A stretch of 44,109 nt of DNA from Enterobacter sp. (lineage in GTDB: Bacteria > Pseudomonadota > Gammaproteobacteria > Enterobacterales > Enterobacteriaceae), in assembly GCA_022649305.1 (NCBI GenBank), contig JALCNW010000034.1:1-44109 (forward strand). The letters run 5' to 3'. Under the pieces are notes generated by a model. The model was not told the origin of the DNA, did not search any database, and worked only from the letters and a program-made list of their open reading frames with translations. Position numbers and translations under genes: made by a program. Of the stretch, positions 8,722-19,316 are shown piece by piece. Every line of letters begins with the position of its first letter. The first letter of the stretch is position 1.

Positions 8722-11700
8722 TGATTGAACGCGGTAAATTTCGCTCACTAACGCTGATTAACTGGAACGGTTTCTTTGCCCGAACCTTCGATCTGGACGA
8801 GCTGGTGACCACGCTCTCCGGCGGCAACGGTGCGGGTAAATCCACGACGATGGCGGCGTTTGTTACGGCGCTGATCCCCGATTTAACGCTCTTGCATTTT
8901 CGTAATACAACCGAAGCAGGCGCGACCAGCGGTTCACGCGACAAAGGTCTTCACGGTAAACTGAAGGCTGGCGTCTGTTATTCCGTTCTGGACGTGATCA
9001 ACTCCCGTCATCAGCGTGTGGTTGTCGGCGTTCGACTGCAACAGATCGCAGGCCGCGATCGTAAAGTAGACATTAAACCGTTTGCCATTCAAGGACTACC
9101 GACGTCCGTACAGCCTACTGCGCTACTGACCGAAACCCTAAACGATCGTCAGGCCCGTGTGCTGACGCTCCAGGAGCTTAAAGATAAGCTTGAGGAGATC
9201 GAAGGCGTCCAGTTCAAGCAGTTTAACTCGATCACCGATTACCACTCCCTGATGTTCGATCTGGGCGTGGTGGCTCGTCGTCTGCGTACTGCATCCGACC
9301 GTAGCAAGTATTATCGTCTGATTGAAGCGTCCTTGTACGGCGGTATCTCCAGCGCGATTACGCGCTCTTTACGCGACTATTTGCTGCCTGAAAACAGCGG
9401 GGTACGTAAGGCTTTCCAGGATATGGAAGCAGCGCTGCGTGAAAACCGCATGACGCTGGAGGCCATTCGCGTCACCCAGTCCGACCGCGATCTGTTTAAG
9501 CATCTGATTAGCGAAGCCACTAACTACGTGGCAGCGGATTATATGCGTCATGCGAACGAGCGCCGCATTCATCTGGATAAGGCGCTTGAATACCGCCGCG
9601 AACTGTTTACCTCACGTAAGCAGTTAGCGTCCGAACAGTACAAGCACGTCGAGATGGCGCGCGAGCTGGGCGAGCAGAACGGGGCAGAAGGCGATCTGGA
9701 AGCAGACTATCAGGCGGCAAGCGATCACCTGAATTTGGTTCAGACCGCACTGCGTCAGCAGGAAAAAATCGAGCGCTACGAAGCCGATCTCGATGAGTTG
9801 CAGATTCGTCTCGAAGAACAAAACGAAGTGGTGGCTGAGGCCACCGATATGCAGGAAGAGAACGAAGCTCGCGCCGAATCCGCAGAGCTTGAAGTTGATG
9901 AGTTGAAAAACCAGCTTGCCGACTACCAGCAGGCGCTGGACGTCCAGCAAACGCGAGCGATTCAGTACACTCAGGCTTTGCAGGCGCTACAACGTGCGAA
10001 AGAGTTGTGCCATCTCCCTGATCTGACGCCGGAAAGCGCGGATGAGTGGCTGGAGACGTTCCAGGCAAAAGAGCAAGAGTCAACCGAGAAACTGCTCTCT
10101 CTCGATCAAAAAATGAGCGTGGCGCAAACTGCGCACAGTCAGTTTGAACAAGCGTATCAACTGGTTGTCGCCATCAATGGCCCGTTGGCCCGTAATGACG
10201 CCTGGGAAGTGGCGCGTGAATTGCTGCGCGACGGCAACAACCAGCGTCATCTGGCGGAACAGGTTCAACCGCTGAGAATGCGTCTGAACGAGCTGGAGCA
10301 GCGCCTGCGCGAGCAACAGGAGGCTGAGCGTCTGCTGGCCGAATTCTGCAAGCGTCAGGGCAAAAATGTTGATATTGACGATCTGGAAACGCTTCATCAG
10401 GAGCTGGAGGCGCGTATCGCCTCCCTCTCCGATAGCGTCTCTAATGCCAGTGAACAGCGTATTGCCCTGCGTCAGGAGCTGGAACAGCTCCAGTCACGCA
10501 CGCAAAAACTGCTACATCGTGCGCCAGTCTGGCTGGCGGCGCAAAGCAGTCTCAACCAGTTGAGCGAACAGTGCGGCGAAGAGTTTGAATCAAACCAGGA
10601 TGTGACCGAATATCTGCAACAATTGCTGGAGCGCGAGCGCGAAGCCATCGTTGAACGTGATGAAGTCGGTGCGCGCAAACGTGCTGTCGACGAGGAAATT
10701 GAGCGTTTAAGCCAGCCTGGCGGCGCTGAAGATGCGCGTCTGAACGCGCTGGCGGAACGTTTTGGTGGCGTCCTGCTTTCTGAAATCTATGACGATGTCA
10801 GTCTGGATGATGCACCGTACTTCTCGGCGTTATACGGCCCGTCCCGTAATGCGATTGTGGTTCAGGATCTGTCGCTGATTGCCGATCAGCTTGCCGGTCT
10901 GGAAGATTGCCCGGAAGATCTTTACCTGATCGAAGGGGACCCGCAGTCCTTCGATGACAGCGTATTTAGCGTCGACGAGCTTGAAAAAGCGGTGGTGGTG
11001 AAAATCGCCGATCGTCAGTGGCGTTATTCGCGCTTCCCGACGCTGCCGCTGTTTGGGCGTGCGGCGCGTGAGAACCGAATCGAAACCCTGCATGCGGAAC
11101 GCGAGATCCTGTCAGAACGTTTTGCGAACGTGTCGTTTGACGTGCAGAAGACCCAACGTTTGCATCAGGCATTTAGCCGCTTTATCGGCAGCCATCTTGC
11201 GGTGGCATTTGATGCCGATCCTGAGGCAGAAATTCGCAAACTCAACACTCGCCGTGGCGAACTTGAGCGTGCTATCACCAATCATGAAAATGATAACCAG
11301 CAAAGTCGCGTGCAGTTTGAGCAGGCGAAAGAGGGCGTTGCGGCACTTAACCGCATCCTGCCGCGCCTGAATTTGCTGGGTGACGAGACACTGGCCGACC
11401 GCGTGGACGAAATTCAGGAACGTCTGGATGAAGCCCAGGAAGCGGCGCGTTTTGTTCAGCAACACGGTAACCAACTGGCGAAACTTGAGCCTGTGCTTTC
11501 GGTTCTGCAAAGTGACCCTGAACAGTTCGAACAGCTGAAAGAAGATTACGCGTGGTCGCAGCAGGTGCAGCGCGAGGCGCGTCAGCAGGCGTTTGCCCTG
11601 ACGGAAGTCGTACAGCGTCGTGCCCATTTCGGCTACAGCGACTCTGCAGAAATGCTGAGTGGCAATAGCGATCTGAATGAAAAACTGCGCCAGCGCCTTG

Positions 11701-13181
11701 AACAGGCGGAATTAGAACGTACCCGTACTAGGGAGGCGATGCGTAGCCACTCAGCCCAGTTGAACCAGTACAACCAGGTGCTGGCATCGCTGAAAAGCTC
11801 GTACGATACCAAGAAAGAGTTGTTAACCGATCTGCACAAAGAGTTGCAGGATATCGGCGTCCGCGCGGATAGCGGTGCTGAAGAGCGCGCGCGCATTCGT
11901 CGTGACGAGTTGCATAGCCAACTGAGCAACAACCGTTCACGTCGTAATCAGGTTGAAAAAGCGCTGACCTTCTGCGAAGCCGAGATGGATAACCTGACTC
12001 GCCGTCTGCGCAAGCTGGAACGTGATTATCACGAAATGCGTGAGCAGGTTGTCACCGCGAAGGCAGGCTGGTGTGCCGTAATGCGAATGGTGAAAGACAA
12101 CGGTGTTGAACGTCGTTTGCATCGCCGCGAGCTGGCCTATCTCTCTGGAGATGAACTGCGTTCAATGTCGGATAAGGCGCTCGGTGCGCTGCGTCTGGCG
12201 GTGGCCGATAATGAACACCTGCGCGACGTGCTGCGTATGTCTGAAGATCCGAAACGTCCGGAACGTAAAATTCAGTTCTTCGTGGCGGTGTATCAGCACC
12301 TGCGCGAGCGTATTCGTCAGGATATTATCCGCACCGACGATCCGGTCGAAGCCATTGAACAGATGGAGATTGAACTTGGCCGTCTGACGGAAGAGTTAAC
12401 TTCCCGTGAGCAGAAGCTGGCAATCAGTTCCCGCAGCGTGGCGAATATTATTCGTAAGACTATTCAACGCGAACAGAACCGTATTCGCATGCTCAACCAG
12501 GGCCTGCAAAGCGTGTCGTTCGGTCAGGTAAACAGCGTGCGTCTGAACGTGAACGTTCGCGAAGCGCATGCCACATTGCTGGATGTTCTCTCTGAACAGC
12601 ATGAGCAGCATCAGGATCTGTTTAACAGCAACCGTCTGACCTTCTCTGAAGCGCTAGCGAAGCTATATCAGCGCCTGAATCCGCAGATTGATATGGGGCA
12701 ACGTACTCCGCAAACCATCGGCGAAGAACTGCTGGATTACCGTAACTACCTGGAAATGGAAGTTGAGGTTAACCGTGGCTCAGACGGTTGGCTGCGTGCA
12801 GAATCGGGCGCGCTGTCGACGGGTGAAGCGATCGGTACCGGTATGTCGATTTTGGTGATGGTTGTTCAGAGTTGGGAAGATGAAGCGCGTCGTCTGCGCG
12901 GTAAAGATCTCTCTCCATGCCGCCTGCTGTTCCTCGATGAGGCAGCCCGTCTTGATGCCCGTTCAATCGCGACACTGTTTGAGCTGTGCGATCGTCTGGA
13001 TATGCAGCTCATCATTGCTGCACCTGAAAACATCAGCCCGGAAAAAGGCACAACCTATAAACTGGTGCGTAAGGTGTACCAGAACAGCGAACACGTACAC
13101 GTAGTGGGCCTGCGAGGCTTTGCCCCGCAGCCGCCTGAATCGTTGCCGGAATCCCTGCCGGGAACGGCTGACGCTTCCTGA
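8721..13181 (+). CDS. mukB: Chromosome partition SMC-like ATPase MukB
   Basis: MukB is the SMC-like motor that extrudes and organises the nucleoid, working with MukE, MukF and topoisomerase IV. At 1486 residues it has exactly the E. coli length. The N-terminal head has Walker [10 protein letters not shown] at residues 34-42. Long coiled coils flank a hinge around residues 645-800 (globular part [23 protein letters not shown]). The C-terminal head has the signature [12 protein letters not shown] (from L1365) and Walker [14 protein letters not shown], with D1406 and E1407. All ATPase motifs are intact, which contrasts with the shortened mukF upstream. It overlaps mukE by one base and ends just before a strong intrinsic terminator. 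Confidence 0.99.
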   Translation: MIERGKFRSLTLINWNGFFARTFDLDELVTTLSGGNGAGKSTTMAAFVTALIPDLTLLHFRNTTEAGATSGSRDKGLHGKLKAGVCYSVLDVINSRHQRVVVGVRLQQIAGRDRKVDIKPFAIQGLPTSVQPTALLTETLNDRQARVLTLQELKDKLEEIEGVQFKQFNSITDYHSLMFDLGVVARRLRTASDRSKYYRLIEASLYGGISSAITRSLRDYLLPENSGVRKAFQDMEAALRENRMTLEAIRVTQSDRDLFKHLISEATNYVAADYMRHANERRIHLDKALEYRRELFTSRKQLASEQYKHVEMARELGEQNGAEGDLEADYQAASDHLNLVQTALRQQEKIERYEADLDELQIRLEEQNEVVAEATDMQEENEARAESAELEVDELKNQLADYQQALDVQQTRAIQYTQALQALQRAKELCHLPDLTPESADEWLETFQAKEQESTEKLLSLDQKMSVAQTAHSQFEQAYQLVVAINGPLARNDAWEVARELLRDGNNQRHLAEQVQPLRMRLNELEQRLREQQEAERLLAEFCKRQGKNVDIDDLETLHQELEARIASLSDSVSNASEQRIALRQELEQLQSRTQKLLHRAPVWLAAQSSLNQLSEQCGEEFESNQDVTEYLQQLLEREREAIVERDEVGARKRAVDEEIERLSQPGGAEDARLNALAERFGGVLLSEIYDDVSLDDAPYFSALYGPSRNAIVVQDLSLIADQLAGLEDCPEDLYLIEGDPQSFDDSVFSVDELEKAVVVKIADRQWRYSRFPTLPLFGRAARENRIETLHAEREILSERFANVSFDVQKTQRLHQAFSRFIGSHLAVAFDADPEAEIRKLNTRRGELERAITNHENDNQQSRVQFEQAKEGVAALNRILPRLNLLGDETLADRVDEIQERLDEAQEAARFVQQHGNQLAKLEPVLSVLQSDPEQFEQLKEDYAWSQQVQREARQQAFALTEVVQRRAHFGYSDSAEMLSGNSDLNEKLRQRLEQAELERTRTREAMRSHSAQLNQYNQVLASLKSSYDTKKELLTDLHKELQDIGVRADSGAEERARIRRDELHSQLSNNRSRRNQVEKALTFCEAEMDNLTRRLRKLERDYHEMREQVVTAKAGWCAVMRMVKDNGVERRLHRRELAYLSGDELRSMSDKALGALRLAVADNEHLRDVLRMSEDPKRPERKIQFFVAVYQHLRERIRQDIIRTDDPVEAIEQMEIELGRLTEELTSREQKLAISSRSVANIIRKTIQREQNRIRMLNQGLQSVSFGQVNSVRLNVNVREAHATLLDVLSEQHEQHQDLFNSNRLTFSEALAKLYQRLNPQIDMGQRTPQTIGEELLDYRNYLEMEVEVNRGSDGWLRAESGALSTGEAIGTGMSILVMVVQSWEDEARRLRGKDLSPCRLLFLDEAARLDARSIATLFELCDRLDMQLIIAAPENISPEKGTTYKLVRKVYQNSEHVHVVGLRGFAPQPPESLPESLPGTADAS

Positions 13182-13198
13182 GGCGTTTCCATTAAATA

Positions 13199-13225
13199 GC
13201 GGCGCGAATGCGCCGCTTTTTTTTT
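13199..13225 (+). terminator. Intrinsic terminator of the cmoM-mukFEB operon
   Basis: A 7-bp all-GC stem (GCGGCGC / GCGCCGC, loop GAAT) is followed immediately by nine Ts, 18 bp after the mukB stop. This is a textbook intrinsic terminator. Confidence 0.92.
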
Positions 13226-13304
13226 ATTCATTTAACTTGTGTTGATGACTGCGTTATCTTTAAACTTCTTTACATAAGGCAATGCAACAGCGTATATGCC
13301 TTTC

Positions 13305-13310
13305 TATAAT
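13305..13310 (+). promoter_or_regulatory. Probable -10 box of ldtD promoter
   Basis: A perfect TATAAT lies 53 bp before the ldtD ATG in the AT-rich gap after the mukB terminator. No good -35 hexamer is found at the right distance (ATGCAA/TGCAAC at about 13282-13288), so it may depend on an activator. In E. coli ldtD belongs to the Cpx regulon; I could not recognise a convincing CpxR box here. Confidence 0.45.
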
Positions 13311-13363
13311 GAAGAAAAGCCCCGGTGTTGTGGGCATGATGTAAAGCAAACAGGGGGCAAGGG

Positions 13364-15187
13364 ATGTTGCTAAAGAAAATTCGAGGACGTCAGCTATCTG
13401 CACTCAGTTTGTGCCTGACGGTAATATTTGCTCCGCTGTTTAACGCTCACGCTGATGAGCCTGAAGTGGTCCCGGTTGACAGTTCCGCGACCATGGGCGA
13501 GCAGCCGACGTCGTTGTCGCAGCCGCTTGAGCAGTCTCCGGCTACCGCTATCATGGCAGGGATTAAGTCACTGCCCGCGGATTTTAATACCGAAGCGCTC
13601 CGTCAGCAGTTGCAGTCCGAACTGCCGGCTGGCTACACCCCTGCCTATATCAGCCAGCTCACCCTTCTTTATGCCGCTCGCGATATGAAGCCGATGTGGG
13701 AAAACCGTGACGCTGTACGCGCTTTTCAACAACAGCTTGCTGAAGTGGCTATTGCCGGTTTCCAGCCGCAATTTACAGCGTGGGTTGAGCTGTTAACCGA
13801 TCCGTCTGTTTCCGGCATGGCGCGTGATGTGGTGCTCTCCGATGCCATGATGGGATATCTGCAATTTGTCGCCGGTATTCCGGTGAACGGTAATCGCTGG
13901 TTATACAGTGAAAAACCGTACAAGCTGGCAACACCTGCGTTATCTGTCATCAACCAGTGGCAGCTGTCGTTAGATCAGGGGACGCTTCCTCGATTTATTA
14001 CGAGCCTTGCGCCCGCGCATCCGCAATATGCAACCATGCATCAGTCGCTGCTGACTTTGGTATCGGATACTCAACCGTGGCCGAAAATGAGCGGCACTGC
14101 GACATTACGCCCGGGGCAATGGAGTAGCGATGTACCGGCACTGCGTGAAATCTTACAGCGCTCTGGCGTACTGGACGGTGGGCCGAAAATTGCGCTGCCG
14201 GGAGATGACCCACAAAGCGTTGTCGTCAGTCCATCCGCACCGGCCGTGGTAAAAAAATCGGCACCATCAGTCAACAAACCTGCGGCCTACGATCGCGATC
14301 TTGTGGCTGGTGTTAAAGCATTCCAGGCGACCCAGGGTTTAGGCGCTGATGGGGTGATTGGGCCATCGACGCGCGACTGGTTAAATGTCTCGCCGGCACA
14401 GCGTGCGGGTGTTCTGGCGTTGAACATTCAGCGTTTACGTTTGCTGCCAGGTTCTTTGACTACAGGCATAATGGTGAACATTCCGGCCTATTCGCTGGTC
14501 TATTATCAGAACGGTAGTGAAGTGCTGGCATCAAGAGTTATCGTCGGTCGTCCCGATCGCAAAACCCCGATGATGAGCAGCGCGCTGAATAACGTGGTGG
14601 TCAATCCGCCATGGAATGTTCCTCCGACCCTGGCGCGCAAGGACATCTTGCCGAAAGTATGGAATGACCCCGGTTATCTGGAGCGTCACAACTATACGGT
14701 GATACGAGGCTGGAACAGTTCTCAGGCGATTGACCCGTACCAGGTCGACTGGTCGACAATTACACCTTCGAATTTGCCATTCCGCTTCCAGCAGGCGCCA
14801 GGTGCGCATAACTCACTGGGCCGTTACAAATTTAACATGCCAAGCTCGGATGCGATTTATCTGCACGACACACCAAACCACAATCTGTTCCAGAAGGATA
14901 CGCGCGCGCTGAGTTCTGGTTGTGTACGCGTGAATAAAGCGTCTGAACTGGCCAATATGCTCTTAGGGGATGCGGGCTGGAACGATACGCGAATTTCAGA
15001 TGCCCTGAAGGAAGGCAATACGCGTTACGTGAATATTCGCCAAAATATACCGGTCAATCTGTACTACCTGACCGCGTTTGTTGGCGAAGATGGACGGACC
15101 CAATATCGTACAGATATTTACAATTACGATCTCACCGCGCGATCTGGCGCACAAATTTTGCCAAAAGCTGAACAATTAATCAGGTAA
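13364..15187 (+). CDS. ldtD: L,D-transpeptidase LdtD (YcbB)
   Basis: LdtD forms mDAP-mDAP (3-3) cross-links in peptidoglycan from the periplasm, a beta-lactam tolerant route of wall assembly used under envelope stress. The protein has 607 residues (E. coli 615; the difference lies in variable N-terminal and linker regions). There is an N-terminal export signal/anchor (residues about 10-30, ending NAHADEPE). A peptidoglycan-binding domain lies near residues 310-345 ([24 protein letters not shown]). The YkuD catalytic domain has H501 in [10 protein letters not shown] and the nucleophile C520 in [16 protein letters not shown]-like GGGGGCAAGGG precedes the ATG. The next gene, mepK, encodes a hydrolase able to cut the bond LdtD makes. 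Confidence 0.97.
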   Translation: MLLKKIRGRQLSALSLCLTVIFAPLFNAHADEPEVVPVDSSATMGEQPTSLSQPLEQSPATAIMAGIKSLPADFNTEALRQQLQSELPAGYTPAYISQLTLLYAARDMKPMWENRDAVRAFQQQLAEVAIAGFQPQFTAWVELLTDPSVSGMARDVVLSDAMMGYLQFVAGIPVNGNRWLYSEKPYKLATPALSVINQWQLSLDQGTLPRFITSLAPAHPQYATMHQSLLTLVSDTQPWPKMSGTATLRPGQWSSDVPALREILQRSGVLDGGPKIALPGDDPQSVVVSPSAPAVVKKSAPSVNKPAAYDRDLVAGVKAFQATQGLGADGVIGPSTRDWLNVSPAQRAGVLALNIQRLRLLPGSLTTGIMVNIPAYSLVYYQNGSEVLASRVIVGRPDRKTPMMSSALNNVVVNPPWNVPPTLARKDILPKVWNDPGYLERHNYTVIRGWNSSQAIDPYQVDWSTITPSNLPFRFQQAPGAHNSLGRYKFNMPSSDAIYLHDTPNHNLFQKDTRALSSGCVRVNKASELANMLLGDAGWNDTRISDALKEGNTRYVNIRQNIPVNLYYLTAFVGEDGRTQYRTDIYNYDLTARSGAQILPKAEQLIR

Positions 15188-15225
15188 ATGAAGTAGTTCG
15201 AGGAAAATGATTGTCGTAAGTTATG

Positions 15226-15264
15226 GTGAATAGGGGGCAATATGGCTGCAAGCCCCGTATTCAC
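15226..15264 (+). other. Strong unexplained hairpin between ldtD and mepK
   Basis: Bases 15226-15238 and 15252-15264 can form a 13-bp stem with 12 pairs, one G-G mismatch (15233/15257) and a 13-nt loop. No T run follows, so it is not an intrinsic terminator. The CCCC of its 3' arm (15253-15256) could instead pair with GGGG at 15266-15269, giving a competing fold. The 5' arm holds the GGGGG that would serve as ribosome binding site for the ATG at 15242. Function unknown; the pairing is seen directly in the sequence. Confidence 0.6.
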
Positions 15265-15304
15265 TGGGGTTGGCCGCCTTGACGTGAACGGTTTAGACAG
15301 TTAA
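15242..15304 (+). CDS. Possible 20-codon small ORF or leader peptide upstream of mepK
   Basis: An ATG at 15242 opens 20 codons (starting MAASPVFTGV, ending NGLDS) and stops at TAA 15302-15304, 58 bp before mepK. A purine-rich AGGGGGC lies at a workable distance upstream but inside the 5' arm of the hairpin described here, and codons 4-8 form the 3' arm. This geometry would suit a translation-controlled leader, but frames this short arise often by chance and I recognise no known small protein. Treat as a candidate only. Confidence 0.22.
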   Translation: MAASPVFTGVGRLDVNGLDS

Positions 15305-15362
15305 GGTGCCCTTCGTGCGCTAAGCATATTTACGATAACATTGACCTGTAGACCTGATTATC

Positions 15363-15914
15363 ATGGACAAATTTGACGCTAATCGCCGCAAACTGCTGGC
15401 GTTAGGTGGTGTTGCGCTGGGCGCAGCGGCCATCTTGCCAACGCCAGCATTTGCCACCCTCTCGACACCTCGTCCGCGCATTTTGACGCTCAACAATCTT
15501 CATACTGGTGAGTCGCTTAAGGCGGAGTTTTTCGATGGCAGAGGCTATATTCAGGATGAATTAGCAAGGCTAAACCATTTCTTCCGCGATTATCGCGCGA
15601 ATAAAATAAAGGCTATCGATCCTGGATTATTCGATCAGCTTTTCCGTCTGCAAGGCCTGCTCGGAACCCGCAAGCCTGTGCAACTCGTTTCCGGTTATCG
15701 TTCGCTTGATACCAATAACGAACTACGCGCTCATAGCCGTGGTGTAGCGAAGAAAAGCTATCACACGAAAGGGCAGGCGATGGATTTTCATATTGAAGGC
15801 GTTTCATTAGCCAATGTTCGCAAAGCTGCGTTATCTATGCGCGCAGGTGGTGTAGGATATTACCCACGTAGCAACTTTGTGCATATTGATACCGGGCCAA
15901 ACAGGCACTGGTAA
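15363..15914 (+). CDS. mepK: Murein endopeptidase MepK (YcbK), Tat-exported
   Basis: MepK is an M15/DUF882-type zinc peptidase that, from published E. coli work, cleaves mDAP-mDAP cross-links and also D-Ala-mDAP ones, making room for wall growth. The protein has 183 residues (E. coli 182). The N-terminus carries a twin-arginine signal, NRRKLLALGG (R8-R9), a hydrophobic stretch and a likely cleavage after PAFA (residue 31). Predicted zinc ligands are H134 and D141 in SYHTKGQAMDFHI and H174 in FVHIDTG. No clear Shine-Dalgarno sequence precedes the ATG at 15363, so translation may be weak or controlled by the structured leader. gloC follows 15 bp later. Confidence 0.93.
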   Translation: MDKFDANRRKLLALGGVALGAAAILPTPAFATLSTPRPRILTLNNLHTGESLKAEFFDGRGYIQDELARLNHFFRDYRANKIKAIDPGLFDQLFRLQGLLGTRKPVQLVSGYRSLDTNNELRAHSRGVAKKSYHTKGQAMDFHIEGVSLANVRKAALSMRAGGVGYYPRSNFVHIDTGPNRHW

Positions 15915-15929
15915 TAATGAAGGAGCAGT

Positions 15930-16577
15930 ATGAACTATCGTATTATTCCGGTTACCGCGTTTTCCCAGAATTGCTCTCTGATCTGGTGTGAACAAACTAA
16001 ACTGGCCGCGCTTGTCGATCCCGGCGGAGATGCTGAGAAGATCAAGCAAGAAGTCGCAGCGTCCGGCGTGACGTTGATGCAGATTTTGCTAACCCATGGT
16101 CACCTTGATCATGTGGGGGCGGCGGCGGAACTGGCGCAGCATTATGGTGTGCCGGTCATTGGCCCGGAAAAAGAAGATGAGTTCTGGCTGCAAGGCTTAC
16201 CAGCCCAAAGCCGCATGTTTGGTCTCGACGAGTGTCAGCCACTGACGCCGGATCGCTGGCTAAACGAGGGGGAGACCGTTAGCGTCGGGAATGTGACGCT
16301 ACAGGTACTGCATTGCCCGGGACATACTCCTGGGCACATCGTTTTCTTTGATGACCAATCACGTTTACTGGTTTCTGGTGATGTGATTTTCAAAGGCGGC
16401 GTAGGACGCAGTGACTTCCCGCGCGGTGACCATGCTCAACTGATTCAGGCGATCAAACAGAAGTTATTGCCCTTGGGCGATGATGTGACGTTTATTCCGG
16501 GGCATGGCCCGATGTCAACGCTGGGATATGAGCGTTTACACAATCCGTTCCTGCAGGATGAAATGCCGGTCTGGTAA
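15930..16577 (+). CDS. gloC: Type II glyoxalase GloC (YcbL), metallo-beta-lactamase fold hydrolase
   Basis: GloC hydrolyses S-lactoylglutathione in methylglyoxal detoxification, as a small second glyoxalase II. The protein has 215 residues, the usual length. The metal-binding signature THGHLDH is at residues 55-61 (H56, H58, D60, H61), with further ligands H132 (CPGHTPGH), D151 (SGDVIF) and H192 (IPGHGP). It lacks the C-terminal substrate domain of classical GloB. An RBS (AAGGAG) precedes the ATG. It lies 15 bp after mepK and ends at a bidirectional terminator shared with the convergent aspC. Confidence 0.96.
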   Translation: MNYRIIPVTAFSQNCSLIWCEQTKLAALVDPGGDAEKIKQEVAASGVTLMQILLTHGHLDHVGAAAELAQHYGVPVIGPEKEDEFWLQGLPAQSRMFGLDECQPLTPDRWLNEGETVSVGNVTLQVLHCPGHTPGHIVFFDDQSRLLVSGDVIFKGGVGRSDFPRGDHAQLIQAIKQKLLPLGDDVTFIPGHGPMSTLGYERLHNPFLQDEMPVW

Positions 16578-16584
16578 ACAGAAT

Positions 16585-16617
16585 AAAAAAAGCCCGCTTC
16601 AAGCGGGCTTTTGTTTT
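16585..16617. terminator. Bidirectional terminator between gloC and aspC
   Basis: An 8-bp stem AAGCCCGC / GCGGGCTT with loop TTCAA (16590-16610) is preceded by an A run and followed by TTTTGTTTTT. It can therefore terminate gloC on the plus strand and aspC on the minus strand. Confidence 0.9.
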
Positions 16618-16626
16618 TGACATAAA

Positions 16627-17817
16627 CTACAGCACGGCGACAATCGCTTCGCACAGTGGTGCCATGTTATCAGGCGTCATTCCCGCCACGTTGACACGAC
16701 CAGACGCAACAGCGTAAACACCAAATTCTTCGCGTAGACGCAGAACCTGTTCTTTCGTCAGGCCGCTGAACGAGAACATCCCGTTCTGCTTGATGATGAA
16801 GCTGAAGTCGCGGTCTGCGCCTTTCTCGGCCAGAGTATTAACGAACAGCAGGCGCATACGCTGGATGCGTTGACGCATGTCGTTCAACTCTTGTTCCCAG
16901 ATAGCATGCAGTGCTTCGTTGCTCAGAATGGTTGCGACCACTGAAGCACCGTGTGCAGGCGGGTTGGAGTAGTTTGCGCGAATAACAGATTTCATCTGAC
17001 TGAAGGCACGATCAACGGTTTGTTCATCAGATGCCACCAGCGTACAGGCACCTACACGCTCGTTGTACAGGCCGAAGTTCTTAGAGTAAGAGCTCGCAAC
17101 AATCAATTCCTGATGGACTGCCGCAAAGGCGCGCAGGCCTTCAGCATCTTCTTCCAGCCCACGAGCAAAGCCCTGGTAGGCGAAGTCGAAGAGTGGTAAC
17201 CAGCCTTTTTCAACGGAAAGCTTCGCCAGCTGTTCCCATTGCTCCAGCGTCGGATCGATACCGGTTGGGTTATGGCAGCAGCCATGGAACAGCACCACGT
17301 CGCCGGCCTGCGCGTCATTCAGGCTGGCCAGCAGACCGTCGAAGTCCAGCGTATGGTTTGCCGCATCGTAATAGGTATATTCACATACTTCCAGGCCCGC
17401 AGAGTTAAATACGCTCTTGTGGTTCGGCCAGCTCGGGTTGCTCACCCAAATACGTTTAACCGAGGTGTTCTTCGCCAGGAAATCCGCCGCGACGCGCAGT
17501 GCGCCGGTACCGCCTGGGGTTTGCGCGGTACGAGCACGCTTATCGCTGATAATCGTACTGCCTTTCCCGAACAGCAGTTCCTGAGTGCAGCGACCAAACT
17601 CCGGAATACCATCAATACCGAGGTAGTTTTTGGTGTTTTCGTTTTCCAGCAGATACTGCTCAGCTTTTTTGACGCTGGTCAGGACCGGTGTTTTGCCGGT
17701 TTCATCTTTATAGACACCAATACCCAGGTTGATTTTTCCAGGGCGATCATCGGCACGAAACAGATCGGCCAGGCCCAGAATAGGGTCGGCAGGAGCGGCG
17801 GTAATGTTCTCAAACAT
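16627..17817 (-). CDS. aspC: Aspartate aminotransferase AspC
   Basis: AspC is the cytoplasmic PLP enzyme that interconverts aspartate/2-oxoglutarate and oxaloacetate/glutamate; it also takes aromatic amino acids. The protein has 396 residues, as in E. coli. The PLP Schiff-base lysine is K246 in [15 protein letters not shown]. Cofactor contacts are N183 (CCHNPTG) and D211/Y214 (LFDFAYQGF), and the substrate carboxylate arginine lies in ASGRVNVAG near the C-terminus. It lies downstream of ompF on the same strand but is separated from it by an intrinsic terminator, so it should have its own promoter in the 17818-17940 stretch. Confidence 0.98.
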   Translation of the reverse strand: MFENITAAPADPILGLADLFRADDRPGKINLGIGVYKDETGKTPVLTSVKKAEQYLLENENTKNYLGIDGIPEFGRCTQELLFGKGSTIISDKRARTAQTPGGTGALRVAADFLAKNTSVKRIWVSNPSWPNHKSVFNSAGLEVCEYTYYDAANHTLDFDGLLASLNDAQAGDVVLFHGCCHNPTGIDPTLEQWEQLAKLSVEKGWLPLFDFAYQGFARGLEEDAEGLRAFAAVHQELIVASSYSKNFGLYNERVGACTLVASDEQTVDRAFSQMKSVIRANYSNPPAHGASVVATILSNEALHAIWEQELNDMRQRIQRMRLLFVNTLAEKGADRDFSFIIKQNGMFSFSGLTKEQVLRLREEFGVYAVASGRVNVAGMTPDNMAPLCEAIVAVL

Positions 17818-17946
17818 GACGAAGTTCCATTGTGATTACAGAAGTGAAATCCGCTATCAGGTTAACGGTAGATTTACAAAATGCCAACCGTTTGCGACGA
17901 AAAGCGTGAGGCTTTACGAAAGTCGCCATTTTTTGCTTTCAGACAT

Positions 17947-17972
17947 AAAAAAACAGGGCCGAAGCCCTGTTT
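17947..17972 (-). terminator. Intrinsic terminator of the ompF-locus porin
   Basis: Read on the minus strand, a 9-bp stem AAACAGGGC / GCCCTGTTT with a TTCG tetraloop is followed by a run of Ts (complement of 17947-17953). It lies about 30 bp after the porin stop. Confidence 0.92.
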
Positions 17973-18001
17973 CTTAAGCATACAACAAAGTGGTGTACTG
18001 A

Positions 18002-19108
18002 TTAGAACTGGTAAGTTACACCAACAGCAGCCATGTCGTCGTTGCCATTCAGGCCGCCAACTTCTTGAGCATATGCAGTGTCTTTGTCCAGCAGGTTGAT
18101 GTAGTAGTCAGCCCACACGTTGAAGTTTTTGTTGAAGTAGTAAGTTGTGCCAACCTGAATAAATTTCGCCAGATCTGCATCGCCGCCGGAGAAGGCGCCA
18201 GATGCTGCCAGGTCTTTACCTTTGGTCTGAACATAAGAGATTGCTGGACGCAGGCCGAAATCGAACTGGTACTGAGCAACAACTTCAAAGTTCTGAGTTT
18301 TGTTTGCAAAGCCTGCATCGCCGCCGCTACCGGTACGGGTAGTGTTGCGGGTTTCAGCATAGGTGGTTGCCAGGTAGATGTTGTTGGCGTCATATTTCAG
18401 ACCCACACCCCATGCTTCAGCTTTGTCGCCCAGACCATCAGCTTTCTGATCCAGGGTACGGTTTGCGTTGCTGTAGGATGCGATAGCACCAAAGCCTTCG
18501 CCGAAGTCATAACCCAGGGAGTAACCTACGCCGTCGCCGTTAGCAGTTTTAACGTCGGAACGGTCGTTTTTGCCCTGGTACTGTACGCCCATGCTCAAAC
18601 CATCAACCAGGCCGAAGAAATCGCTATTACGATAGGTCAGCAAACCGGTGCTGCGGCTGGTCATGAAGTTGTCAACGTAGTTACCGCCCCAGGTCATACC
18701 TGAGAAGGACGGAGCCATATCGGTGTAGGATTCTACGTCGTATACGATACCGTAGTTACGGCCGTAATCGATGCTACCTGCATCACCTGCTTTCAAGCCC
18801 GCGAATGCCAGACGGTTTTTGTTGGTCTGGGTGCCGCCTTCAGCCTGGTTAGCCGCGAAGCGGTATTCCCACTGGCCGTAACCAGTCAGCTGGTCGTTGA
18901 TCTGAGTTTCGCCTTTGAAACCGATCTGAGCATAAGTGGCATCGTTGTTGTTGGTGTCATCACCTGAAGTCACGAAATCGTGTTCGGCGTTAACTTTACC
19001 GTAGAAGTCCAGTTTGTTGCCGCTTTTGTTATAGATTTCAGCAGCGTTAGCTGCACCGGCTACCAGCAGAGCAGGGATTACCACTGCCAGGATATTGCGC
19101 TTCATCAT
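18002..19108 (-). CDS. ompF: General porin at the ompF locus, with altered constriction zone
   Basis: A trimeric 16-strand outer-membrane porin of the OmpF/OmpC/PhoE family, 368 residues. The signal peptide [18 protein letters not shown] is cleaved before AEIYNKSG (residue 23), and the C-terminal strand ends in Phe (AVGVTYQF). Position between aspC and asnS, leader and OmpR-controlled promoter identify it as the ompF locus, but the protein is divergent from E. coli OmpF. Of the five eyelet residues (mature R42, R82, R132, D113, E117), R82, R132 and D113 are kept (R99, R152, D130 here). R42 is Q61 (TYAQIGF) and E117 is S134 ([10 protein letters not shown] in place of the usual PEFGGD). Loop 3 is also about three residues longer. 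Pore size and charge selectivity may differ. Confidence 0.93.
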   Translation of the reverse strand: MMKRNILAVVIPALLVAGAANAAEIYNKSGNKLDFYGKVNAEHDFVTSGDDTNNNDATYAQIGFKGETQINDQLTGYGQWEYRFAANQAEGGTQTNKNRLAFAGLKAGDAGSIDYGRNYGIVYDVESYTDMAPSFSGMTWGGNYVDNFMTSRSTGLLTYRNSDFFGLVDGLSMGVQYQGKNDRSDVKTANGDGVGYSLGYDFGEGFGAIASYSNANRTLDQKADGLGDKAEAWGVGLKYDANNIYLATTYAETRNTTRTGSGGDAGFANKTQNFEVVAQYQFDFGLRPAISYVQTKGKDLAASGAFSGGDADLAKFIQVGTTYYFNKNFNVWADYYINLLDKDTAYAQEVGGLNGNDDMAAVGVTYQF

Positions 19109-19216
19109 TATTTATTACCCTCATTGGTTTTTTTTTATGACACTCGCCACTGCCGTCAATAAATTCTGTCAATAAATATGTCCGGAACTATTGATGAGAG
19201 TTAGGTGTCTTTATGT

Positions 19217-19316
19217 ATCTGACAGGCATCTTTCCATTCATATACTCGTTTCGCTAGCCTGAAAGTGCTACAAATATAAAGATTGGGTAACAAAAAGAAA
19301 TAATGTGTAACCAAAG
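19217..19316 (-). promoter_or_regulatory. ompF promoter with OmpR-binding region
   Basis: On the minus strand the segment closely follows the E. coli ompF promoter as I remember it. The -10 box AAGATG (complement of 19227-19232) lies within GAATGGAAAGATGCC. Just upstream (19265-19316) is the OmpR F1-F3 region, with its TTTGGTTACA, TTTCTTTTTGTTAC and ATCTTTATATTTGTAGCAC repeats. Transcription should start near 19217, giving a leader of about 110 nt. The end of the leader (GAGGGTAATAAATAATGATGAAG) is the conserved region paired by MicF in E. coli. The porin should thus respond to EnvZ-OmpR osmotic signals. Confidence 0.85.

Noticed and set aside
17239..17835. Plus-strand open frame of 198 codons over aspC
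   Set aside because: It is antisense to conserved AspC sequence. The product has no recognisable motif.
18065..18703. Plus-strand open frame of 212 codons over the porin gene
   Set aside because: It is antisense to the porin, whose signal peptide, strands and terminal Phe are clear.
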